A DNA stretch of 64,000 bases, taken from contig NZ_CP092431.1 in assembly GCF_022385335.1 (NCBI RefSeq), positions 6,262,001 through 6,326,000 on the forward strand, in the 5' to 3' direction. The DNA is from Streptomyces deccanensis (GTDB lineage: Bacteria; Actinomycetota; Actinomycetes; Streptomycetales; Streptomycetaceae). Below are positions 1-14,274 of the stretch, one piece after another (positions within the stretch are counted from its first letter, which is position 1; each line of letters starts with the position of its first letter). A program made the position numbers and the translations under genes. The notes beneath the pieces are model-generated. The model was not told where the DNA came from. It saw only the letters and a list, made by a program, of their open reading frames with translations, and made no database searches.

Positions 1-93
1 GCTGCTCAGGTCTTCCAGGCGCTCCCGTCGAAGCTCGTCCGCACCGTGGACGCGCTTCGTGCCAAGCAGGCCGAGCAGGGCGGTGCCGAGTAA
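1..93 (+). CDS. rplJ: 50S ribosomal protein L10, C-terminal end (partial)
   Basis: The first 30 codons visible, ending in TAA at 91-93, encode an alanine-rich helical tail with residues such as AAQVFQALPSKLVRTVDAL. This matches the C-terminal helix of L10, which forms the base of the ribosomal stalk and binds L7/L12 dimers. The start lies outside the window. The assignment rests on the tail sequence and on rplL following 115 bases downstream, the usual rplJ-rplL order. The gene is truncated only by the window edge. Confidence 0.85.
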   Translation, partial: AAQVFQALPSKLVRTVDALRAKQAEQGGAE

Positions 94-111
94 TTCGGCT
101 CGCGCATTGAT

Positions 112-131
112 CCGCGCCGCCTGAGGCGCGG
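112..131 (+). promoter_or_regulatory. rplJ-rplL intergenic hairpin
   Basis: CCGCGCC (112-118) and GGCGCGG (125-131) form a perfect 7-bp stem with a 6-base loop. There is no U-tract. In this position it may act as an RNA processing site or partial attenuator between rplJ and rplL; that role is inferred. Confidence 0.5.
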
Positions 132-208
132 GTCGTAGCGGGCCGTAAGTACGCCCGCCGTTTCGATACATCCGGCACCTGCCGACATTAGTGGAAGGAT
201 CGCCCATC

Positions 209-592
209 ATGGCGAAGCTCAGCCAGGAAGACCTGCTCGCGCAGTTCGAGGAGATGACCCTCATCGAGCTCTCCGAGTTCGTGAAGGCCTTCGAGGAGAA
301 GTTCGACGTCACCGCCGCCGCGGCCGTCGCCGTCGCGGGCCCGGCCCAGGGTGGCCCCGCCGCCCCGGTCGAGGAGGAGAAGGACGAGTTCGACGTCATC
401 CTCACCGGTGCCGGCGACAAGAAGATCCAGGTCATCAAGGTCGTGCGTGAGCTGACCTCCCTGGGTCTGAAGGAGGCCAAGGACCTCGTGGACGGCGCCC
501 CGAAGCCCGTTCTCGAGAAGGTCGCCAAGGACGCCGCCGAGAAGGCCGCCGAGTCCCTCAAGGGCGCCGGCGCCTCCGTCGAGGTCAAGTAA
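209..592 (+). CDS. rplL: 50S ribosomal protein L7/L12
   Basis: This is the multicopy stalk protein that recruits translation factors (EF-Tu, EF-G, IF2) to the ribosome. The 127-aa product starts [20 protein letters not shown], has an N-terminal dimerisation helix, an Ala/Val-rich hinge near residues 36-53, and a C-terminal factor-binding domain with the typical [17 protein letters not shown] helix. ATG at 209 is chosen because GGAAGGA lies at 192-198. An upstream in-frame GTG at 191 would bury that site. It is followed by a strong hairpin before rpoB. Confidence 0.97.
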   Translation: MAKLSQEDLLAQFEEMTLIELSEFVKAFEEKFDVTAAAAVAVAGPAQGGPAAPVEEEKDEFDVILTGAGDKKIQVIKVVRELTSLGLKEAKDLVDGAPKPVLEKVAKDAAEKAAESLKGAGASVEVK

Positions 593-663
593 GGCCCACG
601 GGTCCGCACCGGACCCGCTGCTCGCGCACGGCCCCCGACGTGGGGCTGTAACGCGGACGCACT

Positions 664-697
664 GAAAGGCGATCACCCATGTGGGTGGTCGCCTTTC
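664..697 (+). terminator. rplL: Hairpin after rplL (terminator or attenuator)
   Basis: A 15-base left arm (664-678) and right arm (683-697) pair with one G-U wobble around a 4-base loop. The arms read GAAAGGCGATCACCC and GGGTGGTCGCCTTTC. Transcription beyond rplL probably drops here, which would set rplJL expression above rpoBC. Confidence 0.75.
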
Positions 698-1003
698 GGC
701 GTTCGGGGACGTCGAGTGACGGCTGCCTTGCACTGTCGGTGGCGGCGAGTATGGTGATCTTCGTCGTGCCTCCGAGCACCCCTGGTGACCGGCCGCGAGT
801 GACGATCGCAGCATCTGGTTCGGGCATGGGGGGCCTTGACGAACTGCACGCAGCGCGCAATTCTCAGGACGCGTCGTCACACGGATCCGAACTCCGAGGC
901 ATGGATCGACGGCGAAGAGGGCAGTATCGATGTGCATCGAGGGCGTGGCTTGCCGCAGGCGTTGAGGAACAACGAGGGTTTCCGAGGGTCCGTAAACCCG
1001 CAC

Positions 1004-1032
1004 TGGACATCAGTGGGCCAACTGGCTACACT
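1004..1032 (+). promoter_or_regulatory. rpoB: Probable rpoB promoter
   Basis: TGGACA (1004-1009) is separated by 17 bases from TACACT (1027-1032), a good match to the principal-sigma (HrdB) consensus. It lies about 165 bases upstream of rpoB, leaving a leader of roughly 160 nt. This is sequence evidence only. Confidence 0.65.
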
Positions 1033-1197
1033 GACCCTTTGCGCTGCCTGTTAGCTGCCTCCTGCCCGTCACCAGGGGCATGCCCTCGCTCGAGCACCGA
1101 CGATTGAACGTCCCTCAACTGGGGCTTTCCATCTCCGCGCCCGGTCGAGGGGGCCGGTACGCGCGTAGTGAGTCCGAGCCCTCGGAAGGACCCCCTC

Positions 1198-4100
1198 TTG
1201 GCCGCCTCGCGCAACGCCTCGACCGCGAATACGAACAACGGCGCCAGCACCGCCCCGCTGCGCATCTCTTTTGCAAAGATCAAGGAGCCTCTCGAGGTTC
1301 CCAACCTGCTCGCGCTGCAGACCGAGAGCTTTGACTGGCTGCTCGGGAACACCGCCTGGCAGAGTCGGGTCGAGGAGGCCCTGGAGAACGGACAGGACGT
1401 CCCCACCAAGTCCGGTCTGGAGGAGATCTTCGAGGAGATCTCCCCGATCGAGGACTTCTCCGGGTCGATGTCGCTGACGTTCCGCGACCACCGCTTCGAG
1501 CCGCCGAAGAACAGCATCGACGAGTGCAAGGACCGCGACTTCACGTACGCGGCCCCGCTCTTCGTCACCGCCGAGTTCACCAACAACGAGACCGGCGAGA
1601 TCAAGTCCCAGACGGTCTTCATGGGCGACTTCCCGCTCATGACCCACAAGGGCACCTTCGTGATCAACGGCACCGAGCGTGTCGTCGTGTCGCAGCTGGT
1701 CCGCTCGCCCGGTGTCTACTTCGACTCCTCCATCGACAAGACCTCCGACAAGGACATCTTCTCCGCCAAGATCATCCCGTCCCGGGGTGCCTGGCTGGAG
1801 ATGGAGATCGACAAGCGCGACATGGTCGGTGTGCGTATCGACCGCAAGCGCAAGCAGTCCGTGACCGTCCTCCTCAAGGCACTCGGCTGGACCACCGAGC
1901 AGATCCTGGAGGAGTTCGGCGAGTACGAGTCCATGCGCGCCACCCTGGAGAAGGACCACACCCAGGGGCAGGACGACGCGCTGCTCGACATCTACCGCAA
2001 GCTGCGTCCGGGCGAGCCCCCCACGCGTGAGGCCGCGCAGACGCTGCTCGAGAACCTCTACTTCAACCCCAAGCGCTACGACCTCGCGAAGGTCGGCCGC
2101 TACAAGGTCAACAAGAAGCTGGGTGCGGAGGCGCCGCTCGACGCGGGCGTCCTGACCGTCGAGGACGTCATCTCGACGATCAAGTACCTGGTGAAGCTGC
2201 ACGCGGGCGAGACCGAGACGGCCGCGGACAACGGCCAGACGATCGTCGTCGAGACCGACGACATCGACCACTTCGGCAACCGTCGTCTGCGTAGCGTCGG
2301 CGAGCTCATCCAGAACCAGGTCCGTACGGGTCTGGCGCGTATGGAGCGAGTCGTCCGCGAGCGCATGACGACCCAGGACGTCGAGGCGATCACGCCCCAG
2401 ACCCTGATCAACATCCGGCCGGTCGTCGCCTCCATCAAGGAGTTCTTCGGCACCAGCCAGCTGTCGCAGTTCATGGACCAGAACAACCCGCTGTCGGGTC
2501 TGACGCACAAGCGTCGTCTCTCGGCGCTGGGTCCCGGTGGTCTGTCCCGTGAGCGGGCCGGCTTCGAGGTCCGTGACGTGCACCCCTCGCACTACGGCCG
2601 CATGTGCCCGATCGAGACGCCCGAAGGCCCGAACATCGGTCTGATCGGTTCGCTCGCCTCCTACGGCCGCGTCAACGCGTTCGGTTTCGTGGAGACGCCG
2701 TACCGCCGGGTCACCGACGGTGTCGTCACCGACGAGGTCGACTACCTGACGGCCGACGAAGAGGACCGCTTCGTCATCGCGCAGGCCAACGCCACGCTCG
2801 ACGAGGGCATGCGCTTCACCGAGAACCGCGTCCTGGTCCGCCGCCGTGGCGGCGAGGTCGACTACGTCCCCGGTGACGACGTCGACTACATGGACGTCTC
2901 GCCGCGCCAGATGGTGTCGGTCGCGACCGCCATGATCCCCTTCCTGGAGCACGACGACGCCAACCGTGCCCTCATGGGCGCGAACATGATGCGTCAGGCC
3001 GTGCCGCTCATCAAGAGCGAGTCCCCGCTCGTCGGCACCGGCATGGAGTACCGCTCCGCCGTCGACGCCGGCGACGTGGTCAAGGCCGAGAAGGCGGGTG
3101 TGGTCCAGGAGGTCTCCGCGGACTACATCACCACCACCAACGACGACGGCACGTACATCACGTACCGCCTGGCCAAGTTCGCCCGCTCCAACCAGGGCAC
3201 CTCGGTCAACCAGAAGGTCATCGTCAACGAGGGCGACCGGATCATCGAGGGCCAGGTCCTGGCCGACGGTCCGGCCACCGAGAACGGCGAGATGGCCCTC
3301 GGCAAGAACCTGCTCGTGGCGTTCATGCCGTGGGAGGGTCACAACTACGAGGACGCGATCATCCTGTCGCAGCGCCTCGTGCAGGACGACGTCCTCTCCT
3401 CGATCCACATCGAGGAGCACGAGGTCGACGCCCGTGACACCAAGCTCGGCCCCGAGGAGATCACCCGGGACATCCCGAACGTCTCCGAGGAGGTCCTCGC
3501 CGACCTCGACGAGCGCGGCATCATCCGCATCGGTGCCGAGGTCGTCGCCGGCGACATCCTCGTCGGCAAGGTCACGCCCAAGGGTGAGACCGAGCTGACC
3601 CCCGAGGAGCGCCTGCTTCGCGCGATCTTCGGTGAGAAGGCCCGTGAGGTCCGTGACACCTCGCTGAAGGTGCCGCACGGCGAGATCGGCAAGGTCATCG
3701 GCGTCCGCGTCTTCGACCGTGAGGAGGGCGACGAGCTGCCGCCGGGCGTGAACCAGCTGGTTCGTGTCTACGTGGCGCAGAAGCGCAAGATCACGGACGG
3801 TGACAAGCTCGCCGGCCGCCACGGCAACAAGGGTGTCATCTCCAAGATCCTGCCGATCGAGGACATGCCGTTCCTGGAGGACGGCACCCCGGTCGACATC
3901 ATCCTCAACCCGCTGGGTGTGCCGTCCCGAATGAACCCGGGACAGGTGCTGGAGATCCACCTCGGCTGGCTCGCCAGCCGCGGCTGGGACGTCTCCGGCC
4001 TCGGCGAGGACTGGGCGAAGCGTCTGCAGGCCATCGGCGCCGACTCCGTCGCCCCCGGCACCAACGTCGCGACCCCGGTCTTCGACGGTGCCCGTGAGGA

Positions 4101-4683
4101 CGAGCTGGCCGGCCTGCTCCAGCACACCATCCCGAACCGCGACGGCGAGCGCATGGTGCAGCCGACCGGTAAGGCGAGGCTGTTCGACGGCCGCTCCGGT
4201 GAGCCGTTCCCGGACCCGATCTCGATCGGGTACATGTACATCCTGAAGCTCCACCACCTGGTCGACGACAAGCTGCACGCCCGGTCGACCGGTCCGTACT
4301 CGATGATCACCCAGCAGCCGCTGGGTGGTAAGGCCCAGTTCGGTGGCCAGCGCTTCGGTGAGATGGAGGTGTGGGCGCTGGAGGCTTATGGCGCCGCGTA
4401 CGCCCTCCAGGAGCTGCTGACCATCAAGTCCGACGACGTCACCGGCCGCGTGAAGGTCTACGAGGCCATCGTCAAGGGCGAGAACATTCCCGAGCCCGGC
4501 ATCCCCGAGTCCTTCAAGGTTCTCATCAAGGAGATGCAGTCCCTGTGCCTCAACGTGGAGGTGCTGTCCTCGGACGGCATGTCCATCGAGATGCGCGACA
4601 CCGACGAGGACGTCTTCCGCGCTGCGGAGGAGCTTGGCATCGACCTGTCCCGGCGCGAGCCGAGCAGCGTCGAAGAGGTCTGA
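1198..4683 (+). CDS. rpoB: DNA-directed RNA polymerase beta subunit
   Basis: This is the catalytic beta subunit of RNA polymerase. The TTG at 1198 is chosen as start because GGAAGGA lies at 1184-1190 and the product then begins (M)[14 protein letters not shown], giving 1161 aa, the Streptomyces length. The rifampicin pocket is wild type: Q424, D427, S433, H437, R440 and S442 are all the sensitive-form residues, and only one rpoB is in the window. The conserved C-terminal segment [19 protein letters not shown] is intact. It is followed after 97 bases by rpoC, with an internal hairpin. Confidence 0.98.
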   Translation: MAASRNASTANTNNGASTAPLRISFAKIKEPLEVPNLLALQTESFDWLLGNTAWQSRVEEALENGQDVPTKSGLEEIFEEISPIEDFSGSMSLTFRDHRFEPPKNSIDECKDRDFTYAAPLFVTAEFTNNETGEIKSQTVFMGDFPLMTHKGTFVINGTERVVVSQLVRSPGVYFDSSIDKTSDKDIFSAKIIPSRGAWLEMEIDKRDMVGVRIDRKRKQSVTVLLKALGWTTEQILEEFGEYESMRATLEKDHTQGQDDALLDIYRKLRPGEPPTREAAQTLLENLYFNPKRYDLAKVGRYKVNKKLGAEAPLDAGVLTVEDVISTIKYLVKLHAGETETAADNGQTIVVETDDIDHFGNRRLRSVGELIQNQVRTGLARMERVVRERMTTQDVEAITPQTLINIRPVVASIKEFFGTSQLSQFMDQNNPLSGLTHKRRLSALGPGGLSRERAGFEVRDVHPSHYGRMCPIETPEGPNIGLIGSLASYGRVNAFGFVETPYRRVTDGVVTDEVDYLTADEEDRFVIAQANATLDEGMRFTENRVLVRRRGGEVDYVPGDDVDYMDVSPRQMVSVATAMIPFLEHDDANRALMGANMMRQAVPLIKSESPLVGTGMEYRSAVDAGDVVKAEKAGVVQEVSADYITTTNDDGTYITYRLAKFARSNQGTSVNQKVIVNEGDRIIEGQVLADGPATENGEMALGKNLLVAFMPWEGHNYEDAIILSQRLVQDDVLSSIHIEEHEVDARDTKLGPEEITRDIPNVSEEVLADLDERGIIRIGAEVVAGDILVGKVTPKGETELTPEERLLRAIFGEKAREVRDTSLKVPHGEIGKVIGVRVFDREEGDELPPGVNQLVRVYVAQKRKITDGDKLAGRHGNKGVISKILPIEDMPFLEDGTPVDIILNPLGVPSRMNPGQVLEIHLGWLASRGWDVSGLGEDWAKRLQAIGADSVAPGTNVATPVFDGAREDELAGLLQHTIPNRDGERMVQPTGKARLFDGRSGEPFPDPISIGYMYILKLHHLVDDKLHARSTGPYSMITQQPLGGKAQFGGQRFGEMEVWALEAYGAAYALQELLTIKSDDVTGRVKVYEAIVKGENIPEPGIPESFKVLIKEMQSLCLNVEVLSSDGMSIEMRDTDEDVFRAAEELGIDLSRREPSSVEEV

Positions 4684-4692
4684 CGGGAGTTC

Positions 4693-4720
4693 GGACGGGC
4701 TCAGCCTTCTGAGCCCGTCC
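4693..4720 (+). promoter_or_regulatory. rpoB-rpoC intercistronic hairpin
   Basis: GGACGGGCTCA (4693-4703) and TGAGCCCGTCC (4710-4720) are perfect complements with a 6-base loop and no U-tract. rpoC has no obvious promoter of its own, so this is more likely a processing or stabilising stem than a full terminator. Confidence 0.65.
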
Positions 4721-4780
4721 GGCCCCAGGACCCCCGTATCAGACCCCATGACTTACAACCCTGAGAGGGATTGACGCATA

Positions 4781-8680
<3,900 letters not shown>

Positions 8681-8709
8681 GCGAGCGGTTGTCAGTCGCT
8701 TGAGTTGAG

Positions 8710-8735
8710 GGGCGGTCACCTTCGGGTGGCCGCCC
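8710..8735 (+). terminator. rpoC: rpoC terminator
   Basis: GGGCGGTCACC and GGTGGCCGCCC form an 11-bp stem (one G-U pair) closed by a TTCG tetraloop 30 bases after the rpoC stop. It is of the U-poor kind usual in Streptomyces. Confidence 0.8.
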
Positions 8736-8879
8736 TTCGGCGTTCCGTCGGGGTGCCCGGCGTGGGCGTACGGATGTTCGGTGTGGCAGAACCGGGACAC
8801 AAGTGGTGCGGGGAACCGATGCCGTGCGGCGCGCGTTGTCGCATCATGGGGGGACAACCAGTCCGGGGGAGGGTTTCTC

Positions 8880-9434
8880 GTGTCGAACCCGTCGTGGCAG
8901 CCGATGCCGTGGCAGCAGGCGCAGGGCAGCAGCCCGTCCCTGCTCGCCGCCCATGCCGACCGTGAGCGTGCCGTCGATGTCCTGAAGGCGGGCTTCTCCG
9001 AGGGGCGTCTTCCGCAGGACGAGTACGAGAGGCGCGTCGAGAGGGCCTATCAGGCGCGCACGGTGGGGGAGCTGGCTCTCCTGGTCGCCGACCTGCCTCA
9101 GGGGCCCTCAGCGATGCAGCCGAGCGCCATGGCGCCCATGACGCCGATGGTCCCGAGAACGTTCATGCCGGCGCCCGCGCTGCCCCCGCCCACCAACAGC
9201 AAGGCCGTGGGCGCGATGGTCTGCGGTGTGCTCACGACCATGTCGTTCGGGCTCACCGGCATCCCGGCGGTCATCCTGGGCCACACCGCCCGTGCGGAGA
9301 TCAAGCGCACAGGTGAGGGCGGTGAGGGCTTCGCCCTCGCCGGCGTCATCCTGGGCTGGCTCTCCGTGGCGGGCTGGGCGTTCTTCCTCCTGCTTTTTAT
9401 GATCGCGGGAGTCTCGTCGAGCAGCGGGATCTGA
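8880..9434 (+). CDS. DUF1707 and DUF4190 domain membrane protein
   Basis: This is a 184-aa protein of unknown function. GTG at 8880 is preferred because GGGGGAGGG precedes it by about 8 bases. Residues about 20-72 form a DUF1707/SHOCT-like segment (DRERAVDVLKAGFSEGRL, then EYERRVERAYQART and LVADLP). A Pro/Met-rich linker follows, then two hydrophobic segments of the DUF4190 type near residues 105-175 separated by a short basic loop. It is probably anchored in the cell membrane. It lies between rpoC and rpsL and is bracketed by hairpins, so it is likely a separate transcript. Confidence 0.8.
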   Translation: MSNPSWQPMPWQQAQGSSPSLLAAHADRERAVDVLKAGFSEGRLPQDEYERRVERAYQARTVGELALLVADLPQGPSAMQPSAMAPMTPMVPRTFMPAPALPPPTNSKAVGAMVCGVLTTMSFGLTGIPAVILGHTARAEIKRTGEGGEGFALAGVILGWLSVAGWAFFLLLFMIAGVSSSSGI

Positions 9435-9438
9435 GGCC

Positions 9439-9486
9439 GGGCGGGGGCTCGACCGCGCGGATGCGCCCGTCCTTAAACCCCCGCCC
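9439..9486 (+). terminator. Long inverted repeat after the DUF1707 gene
   Basis: GGGCGGGGG (9439-9447) and CCCCCGCCC (9478-9486) are perfect complements across a 30-base loop that itself contains GC-rich self-complementary sequence. It is probably the end of the upstream transcript, just before the rpsL promoter. Confidence 0.5.
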
Positions 9487-9497
9487 GCCCATTTGTT

Positions 9498-9526
9498 TTG
9501 ACCATAGCGAATGAGGTAGGTACGCT
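9498..9526 (+). promoter_or_regulatory. rpsL: str operon (rpsL) promoter
   Basis: TTGACC (9498-9503), 17 bases, TACGCT (9521-9526) is a near-ideal HrdB-type promoter. Its hexamers are identical to those of the rplM promoter at 62622-62651. It gives an rpsL leader of roughly 190 nt. Confidence 0.85.
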
Positions 9527-9646
9527 CAGACCTTGTGCCTGGGGTGTGCCCTGGCTCTCGTGCGTGCCTTCAACCGCACAGGGGGAGCCGTAAGCGGCCG
9601 CCGTACTCTGCGCCCTTTCTGCCTCGCGGCGGGAGTTCAGCAGTTT

Positions 9647-9671
9647 CGACACACCCGACCGCGTGGGTCGG
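9647..9671 (+). promoter_or_regulatory. Leader hairpin element shared with the S10 operon
   Basis: A 25-base element begins CGACACACCCGACC and ends GGGTCGG. It contains a stem CCGACC (9655-9660) with GGTCGG (9666-9671). It is identical at 24 of 25 positions to 42181-42205 in the rpsJ leader. In both places it sits 50-65 bases before the first start codon. The function is unknown; shared post-transcriptional control of the str and S10 operons is an inference. Confidence 0.75.
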
Positions 9672-9722
9672 CGAATGTTCCGGGTTAGCTTCACCATTCG
9701 GCACACAGAAACCGGAGAAGTA

Positions 9723-10094
9723 GTGCCTACGATCCAGCAGCTGGTCCGTAAGGGCCGGCAGGACAAGGTCGAGAAGAACAAGACGCCCGCACTCGAGGGT
9801 TCGCCCCAGCGTCGCGGCGTCTGCACGCGTGTGTTCACGACCACCCCGAAGAAGCCGAACTCGGCCCTGCGTAAGGTCGCGCGTGTGCGTCTGACCAGCG
9901 GGATCGAGGTCACCGCTTACATTCCGGGTGAGGGACACAACCTGCAGGAGCACTCCATCGTGCTCGTGCGTGGTGGCCGTGTGAAGGACCTGCCGGGTGT
10001 TCGCTACAAGATCATCCGCGGTTCCCTCGACACCCAGGGTGTCAAGAACCGCAAGCAGGCCCGCAGCCGCTACGGCGCCAAGAAGGAGAAGTAA
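9723..10094 (+). CDS. rpsL: 30S ribosomal protein S12
   Basis: This 123-aa decoding-centre protein starts at GTG 9723 with GGAGAAG just upstream and begins [15 protein letters not shown]. An upstream in-frame ATG is rejected because it lies in the conserved leader. Lysines K43 (TTTPKKPNS) and K88 (GGRVKDLPG) are the streptomycin-sensitive residues, so no classical rpsL resistance change is present. It is the first gene of the str operon. rpsG starts 3 bases after its stop, and the SD of rpsG lies inside this gene. Confidence 0.98.
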   Translation: MPTIQQLVRKGRQDKVEKNKTPALEGSPQRRGVCTRVFTTTPKKPNSALRKVARVRLTSGIEVTAYIPGEGHNLQEHSIVLVRGGRVKDLPGVRYKIIRGSLDTQGVKNRKQARSRYGAKKEK

Positions 10095-10096
10095 GA

Positions 10097-10567
10097 ATGC
10101 CTCGTAAGGGCCCCGCCCCGAAGCGCCCGGTCATCATCGACCCGGTCTACGGTTCTCCTCTGGTGACCTCCCTTATCAACAAGGTGCTGCTGAACGGCAA
10201 GCGCTCCACCGCCGAGCGCATCGTCTACGGCGCCATGGAGGGCCTGCGTGAGAAGACGGGCAACGACCCGATCATCACGCTGAAGCGCGCTCTGGAGAAC
10301 ATCAAGCCGACCCTCGAGGTCAAGTCCCGCCGTGTCGGTGGTGCGACGTACCAGGTTCCGATCGAGGTCAAGCCCGGTCGTGCCAACACGCTCGCGCTGC
10401 GCTGGCTGGTCGGTTACTCCCGCGCCCGTCGCGAGAAGACCATGACCGAGCGTCTGCTCAACGAGCTTCTCGACGCCTCCAACGGCCTGGGTGCCGCTGT
10501 GAAGAAGCGCGAGGACACGCACAAGATGGCCGAGTCCAACAAGGCCTTCGCGCACTACCGCTGGTAG
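10097..10567 (+). CDS. rpsG: 30S ribosomal protein S7
   Basis: This 156-aa protein begins [21 protein letters not shown]7 nucleates assembly of the 3-prime major domain of 16S rRNA and lines the E site. The start follows the rpsL stop by 2 bases, so translation is almost certainly coupled, with AAGGAGAAG in the end of rpsL as ribosome site. Length and the C-terminal sequence [14 protein letters not shown] fit the family. Confidence 0.98.
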   Translation: MPRKGPAPKRPVIIDPVYGSPLVTSLINKVLLNGKRSTAERIVYGAMEGLREKTGNDPIITLKRALENIKPTLEVKSRRVGGATYQVPIEVKPGRANTLALRWLVGYSRARREKTMTERLLNELLDASNGLGAAVKKREDTHKMAESNKAFAHYRW

Positions 10568-10606
10568 TCGCAGACCCCATCGAGACCGAGAGAAGACTGA
10601 AGCCTT

Positions 10607-12733
10607 ATGGCTACCACTTCGCTTGACCTGGCCAGGGTCCGCAACATCGGGATCATGGCCCACATCGACGCGGGCAAGACGACCACCACCGAGCGGATCC
10701 TGTTCTACACCGGCGTTTCGTACAAGATCGGTGAGGTCCACGACGGCGCCGCCACCATGGACTGGATGGAGCAGGAGCAGGAGCGTGGCATCACGATCAC
10801 CTCTGCTGCCACCACCTGTCACTGGCCGCTCGAGGGCGTCGACCACACCATCAACATCATCGACACGCCGGGTCACGTCGACTTCACCGTCGAGGTGGAG
10901 CGTTCGCTCCGCGTCCTCGACGGCGCCGTGACGGTGTTCGACGGCGTCGCCGGTGTGGAGCCGCAGTCCGAGACGGTGTGGCGTCAGGCCGACCGTTACG
11001 GCGTGCCCCGCATCTGCTTCGTCAACAAGCTGGACCGTACCGGCGCCGAGTTCCACCGCTGCGTGGACATGATCTCGGACCGCCTGGGCGCCCAGCCGCT
11101 CGTCATGCAGCTCCCGATCGGCGCCGAGGCCGACTTCAAGGGCGTCGTCGACCTCGTGACGATGAAGGCCCTGGTCTGGTCCGCCGAGGCCGCCAAGGGT
11201 GAGATGTACGACGTCGTCGACATCCCGGCCACGCACACCGAGGCTGCCGAGGAGTACCGCGGCAAGCTCGTCGAGGCCGTCGCCGAGAACGACGAAGAGA
11301 TCATGGAGCTGTACCTGGAGGGCGTCGAGCCCACCGAGGAGCAGCTGTACGCCGCGATCCGTCGCATCACCATCGCGTCCGGCAAGTCCAACGACACCAC
11401 GGTCACCCCGGTGTTCTGTGGCACCGCGTTCAAGAACAAGGGCGTCCAGCCCCTGCTCGACGCGGTCGTGCGCTACCTGCCGACCCCGCTCGACGTCGAG
11501 GCCATCGAGGGCCACGACGTGAAGGACCCCGAGCTGGTCGTCAAGCGCAAGCCGTCCGACGACGAGCCGCTGTCCGCGCTGGCGTTCAAGATCATGAGCG
11601 ACCCGCACCTCGGCAAGCTCACCTTCGTCCGGGTCTACTCGGGCCGCCTGGAGTCCGGCACCGCCGTGCTGAACTCCGTCAAGGGCAAGAAGGAGCGCAT
11701 CGGCAAGATCTACCGCATGCACGCGAACAAGCGTGAGGAGATCGAGTCGGTGGGCGCCGGCGACATCATCGCCGTCATGGGTCTGAAGCAGACCACGACC
11801 GGTGAGACGCTGTGCGACGACAAGCAGCCGGTGATCCTGGAGTCCATGGACTTCCCGGCGCCGGTCATCCAGGTCGCCATCGAGCCCAAGTCCAAGGGTG
11901 ACCAGGAGAAGCTGGGTGTCGCCATCCAGCGTCTCGCGGAGGAGGACCCCTCCTTCCAGGTCCACTCGGACGAGGAGACCGGCCAGACCATCATCGGTGG
12001 TATGGGCGAGCTGCACCTCGAGGTGCTGGTCGACCGTATGCGCCGTGAGTTCAAGGTCGAGGCCAACGTCGGCAAGCCGCAGGTCGCCTACCGCGAGACG
12101 ATCCGCAAGGCCGTCGAGCGCGTCGACTACACGCACAAGAAGCAGACTGGTGGTACCGGCCAGTTCGCCAAGGTGCAGATCGCGATCGAGCCGATCGAGG
12201 GCGGCGACGCCTCGTACGAGTTCGTGAACAAGGTGACCGGTGGCCGCATCCCGAAGGAGTACATCCCTTCGGTGGACGCCGGTGCGCAGGAGGCCATGCA
12301 GTTCGGCATCCTCGCGGGCTACGAGATGACGGGCGTCCGCGTCACGCTCATCGACGGTGGCTACCACGAGGTCGACTCCTCCGAACTCGCGTTCAAGATC
12401 GCCGGTTCGCAGGCCTTCAAGGAGGCCGCGCGCAAGGCCAGCCCCGTGCTGCTCGAGCCGATGATGGCCGTCGAGGTCACCACGCCCGAGGACTACATGG
12501 GTGAGGTCATCGGCGACATCAACTCCCGCCGTGGTCAGATCCAGGCCATGGAGGAGCGGGCCGGTGCCCGCGTCGTGAAGGGCCTCGTGCCCCTCTCGGA
12601 GATGTTCGGCTACGTCGGAGACCTCCGCAGCAAGACCTCGGGTCGCGCAAGCTACTCGATGCAGTTCGACTCCTACGCCGAGGTTCCGCGGAACGTCGCC
12701 GAGGAGATCATCGCGAAGGCCAAGGGCGAGTAA
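10607..12733 (+). CDS. fusA: Elongation factor G
   Basis: This 708-aa translocase GTPase drives movement of tRNA and mRNA after peptide transfer. Its P-loop AHIDAGKT spans 18-25, DTPGH is at 86-90 and NKLD at 140-143. The switch I region contains [11 protein letters not shown]. The C-terminal domains continue to [11 protein letters not shown] without interruption. It is third in the str operon, 39 bases after rpsG, with GAGAGAAG upstream. No fusidic-acid resistance paralogue is seen in the window. Confidence 0.98.
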   Translation: MATTSLDLARVRNIGIMAHIDAGKTTTTERILFYTGVSYKIGEVHDGAATMDWMEQEQERGITITSAATTCHWPLEGVDHTINIIDTPGHVDFTVEVERSLRVLDGAVTVFDGVAGVEPQSETVWRQADRYGVPRICFVNKLDRTGAEFHRCVDMISDRLGAQPLVMQLPIGAEADFKGVVDLVTMKALVWSAEAAKGEMYDVVDIPATHTEAAEEYRGKLVEAVAENDEEIMELYLEGVEPTEEQLYAAIRRITIASGKSNDTTVTPVFCGTAFKNKGVQPLLDAVVRYLPTPLDVEAIEGHDVKDPELVVKRKPSDDEPLSALAFKIMSDPHLGKLTFVRVYSGRLESGTAVLNSVKGKKERIGKIYRMHANKREEIESVGAGDIIAVMGLKQTTTGETLCDDKQPVILESMDFPAPVIQVAIEPKSKGDQEKLGVAIQRLAEEDPSFQVHSDEETGQTIIGGMGELHLEVLVDRMRREFKVEANVGKPQVAYRETIRKAVERVDYTHKKQTGGTGQFAKVQIAIEPIEGGDASYEFVNKVTGGRIPKEYIPSVDAGAQEAMQFGILAGYEMTGVRVTLIDGGYHEVDSSELAFKIAGSQAFKEAARKASPVLLEPMMAVEVTTPEDYMGEVIGDINSRRGQIQAMEERAGARVVKGLVPLSEMFGYVGDLRSKTSGRASYSMQFDSYAEVPRNVAEEIIAKAKGE

Positions 12734-12773
12734 CGCACCGCGTTCACACGCCGTAGGCTTGACTCCGGAGCCT

Positions 12774-12813
12774 CACGGGACATTCCGCCGCAGGGCGGAG
12801 GGAATGTCCCGTG
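12774..12813 (+). terminator. fusA-tuf intergenic hairpin
   Basis: CACGGGACATTCC (12774-12786) and GGAATGTCCCGTG (12801-12813) form a perfect 13-bp stem. The loop contains a second GC-rich stem (CCGC with GCGG). It is a strong terminator or attenuator. tuf downstream may use read-through or its own promoter; a -10-like TAGGCT is at 12754-12759 but no good -35 was found. Confidence 0.75.
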
Positions 12814-12889
12814 GATCCGGGCCATCCAGCAAAGATCACCTGGCGCCGATGAAGTAAGGCGTACCAGAACCACTCCCAGGAGGACCCCA

Positions 12890-14083
<1,194 letters not shown>

Positions 14084-14131
14084 GCTTGTCGATCTGACCT
14101 GGTAGCTCCAGCACCAGCTGAGCTCCTGAAG

Positions 14132-14163
14132 GGGCCCGTACGACTTCGGTCGTACGGGCCCTT
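14132..14163 (+). terminator. tuf: tuf terminator
   Basis: GGGCCCGTACGAC (14132-14144), TTCG loop, GTCGTACGGGCCC (14149-14161), then TTT. This perfect 13-bp stem with a stable tetraloop is one of the strongest terminators in the window. Confidence 0.92.
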
Positions 14164-14178
14164 TCGCTGTGCGGGCTT

Positions 14179-14190
14179 CGAAACTATTCG
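14179..14190. promoter_or_regulatory. Candidate operator upstream of the xylan genes
   Basis: CGAA-ACTA-TTCG is a 4+4 inverted repeat 85 bases before the GH115 start. CGAAA/TTTCG-type motifs have been discussed for Streptomyces xylanase promoters, so a repressor site is plausible. A short palindrome like this can also arise by chance. Confidence 0.3.
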
Positions 14191-14274
14191 ACGGTCACGA
14201 CCCATTCCCCCCGCCGGTCACTCCCTTCACTATTTGTCATGCCGCTGACCAAATACGGGATCGAGGGGTGTGGC

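Larger units (their letters stand above)
593..1197 (+). other. rplL-rpoB intergenic region, 605 bases
   Basis: No convincing gene is seen here. The stretch holds the post-rplL hairpin (664-697), a candidate promoter-like pair TTGCAC (728-733) and TATGGT (750-755), a better promoter at 1004-1032, and a long untranslated leader to rpoB. Short frames that cross it show no recognisable protein features. Confidence 0.7.

Noticed and set aside
2446..2533. Possible rifampicin-resistant rpoB allele
   Set aside because: Q424, D427, S433, H437, R440 and S442 are the sensitive-form residues.
1069..4749. A 1226-codon open frame antisense to rpoB
   Set aside because: Long antisense frames arise in GC-rich codon-biased genes. 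The translation is low-complexity (Leu/Val/Asp/Arg) with no domain, and rpoB on the other strand is certain.
9723..10094. Possible streptomycin-resistant rpsL allele
   Set aside because: K43 and K88 are wild type.
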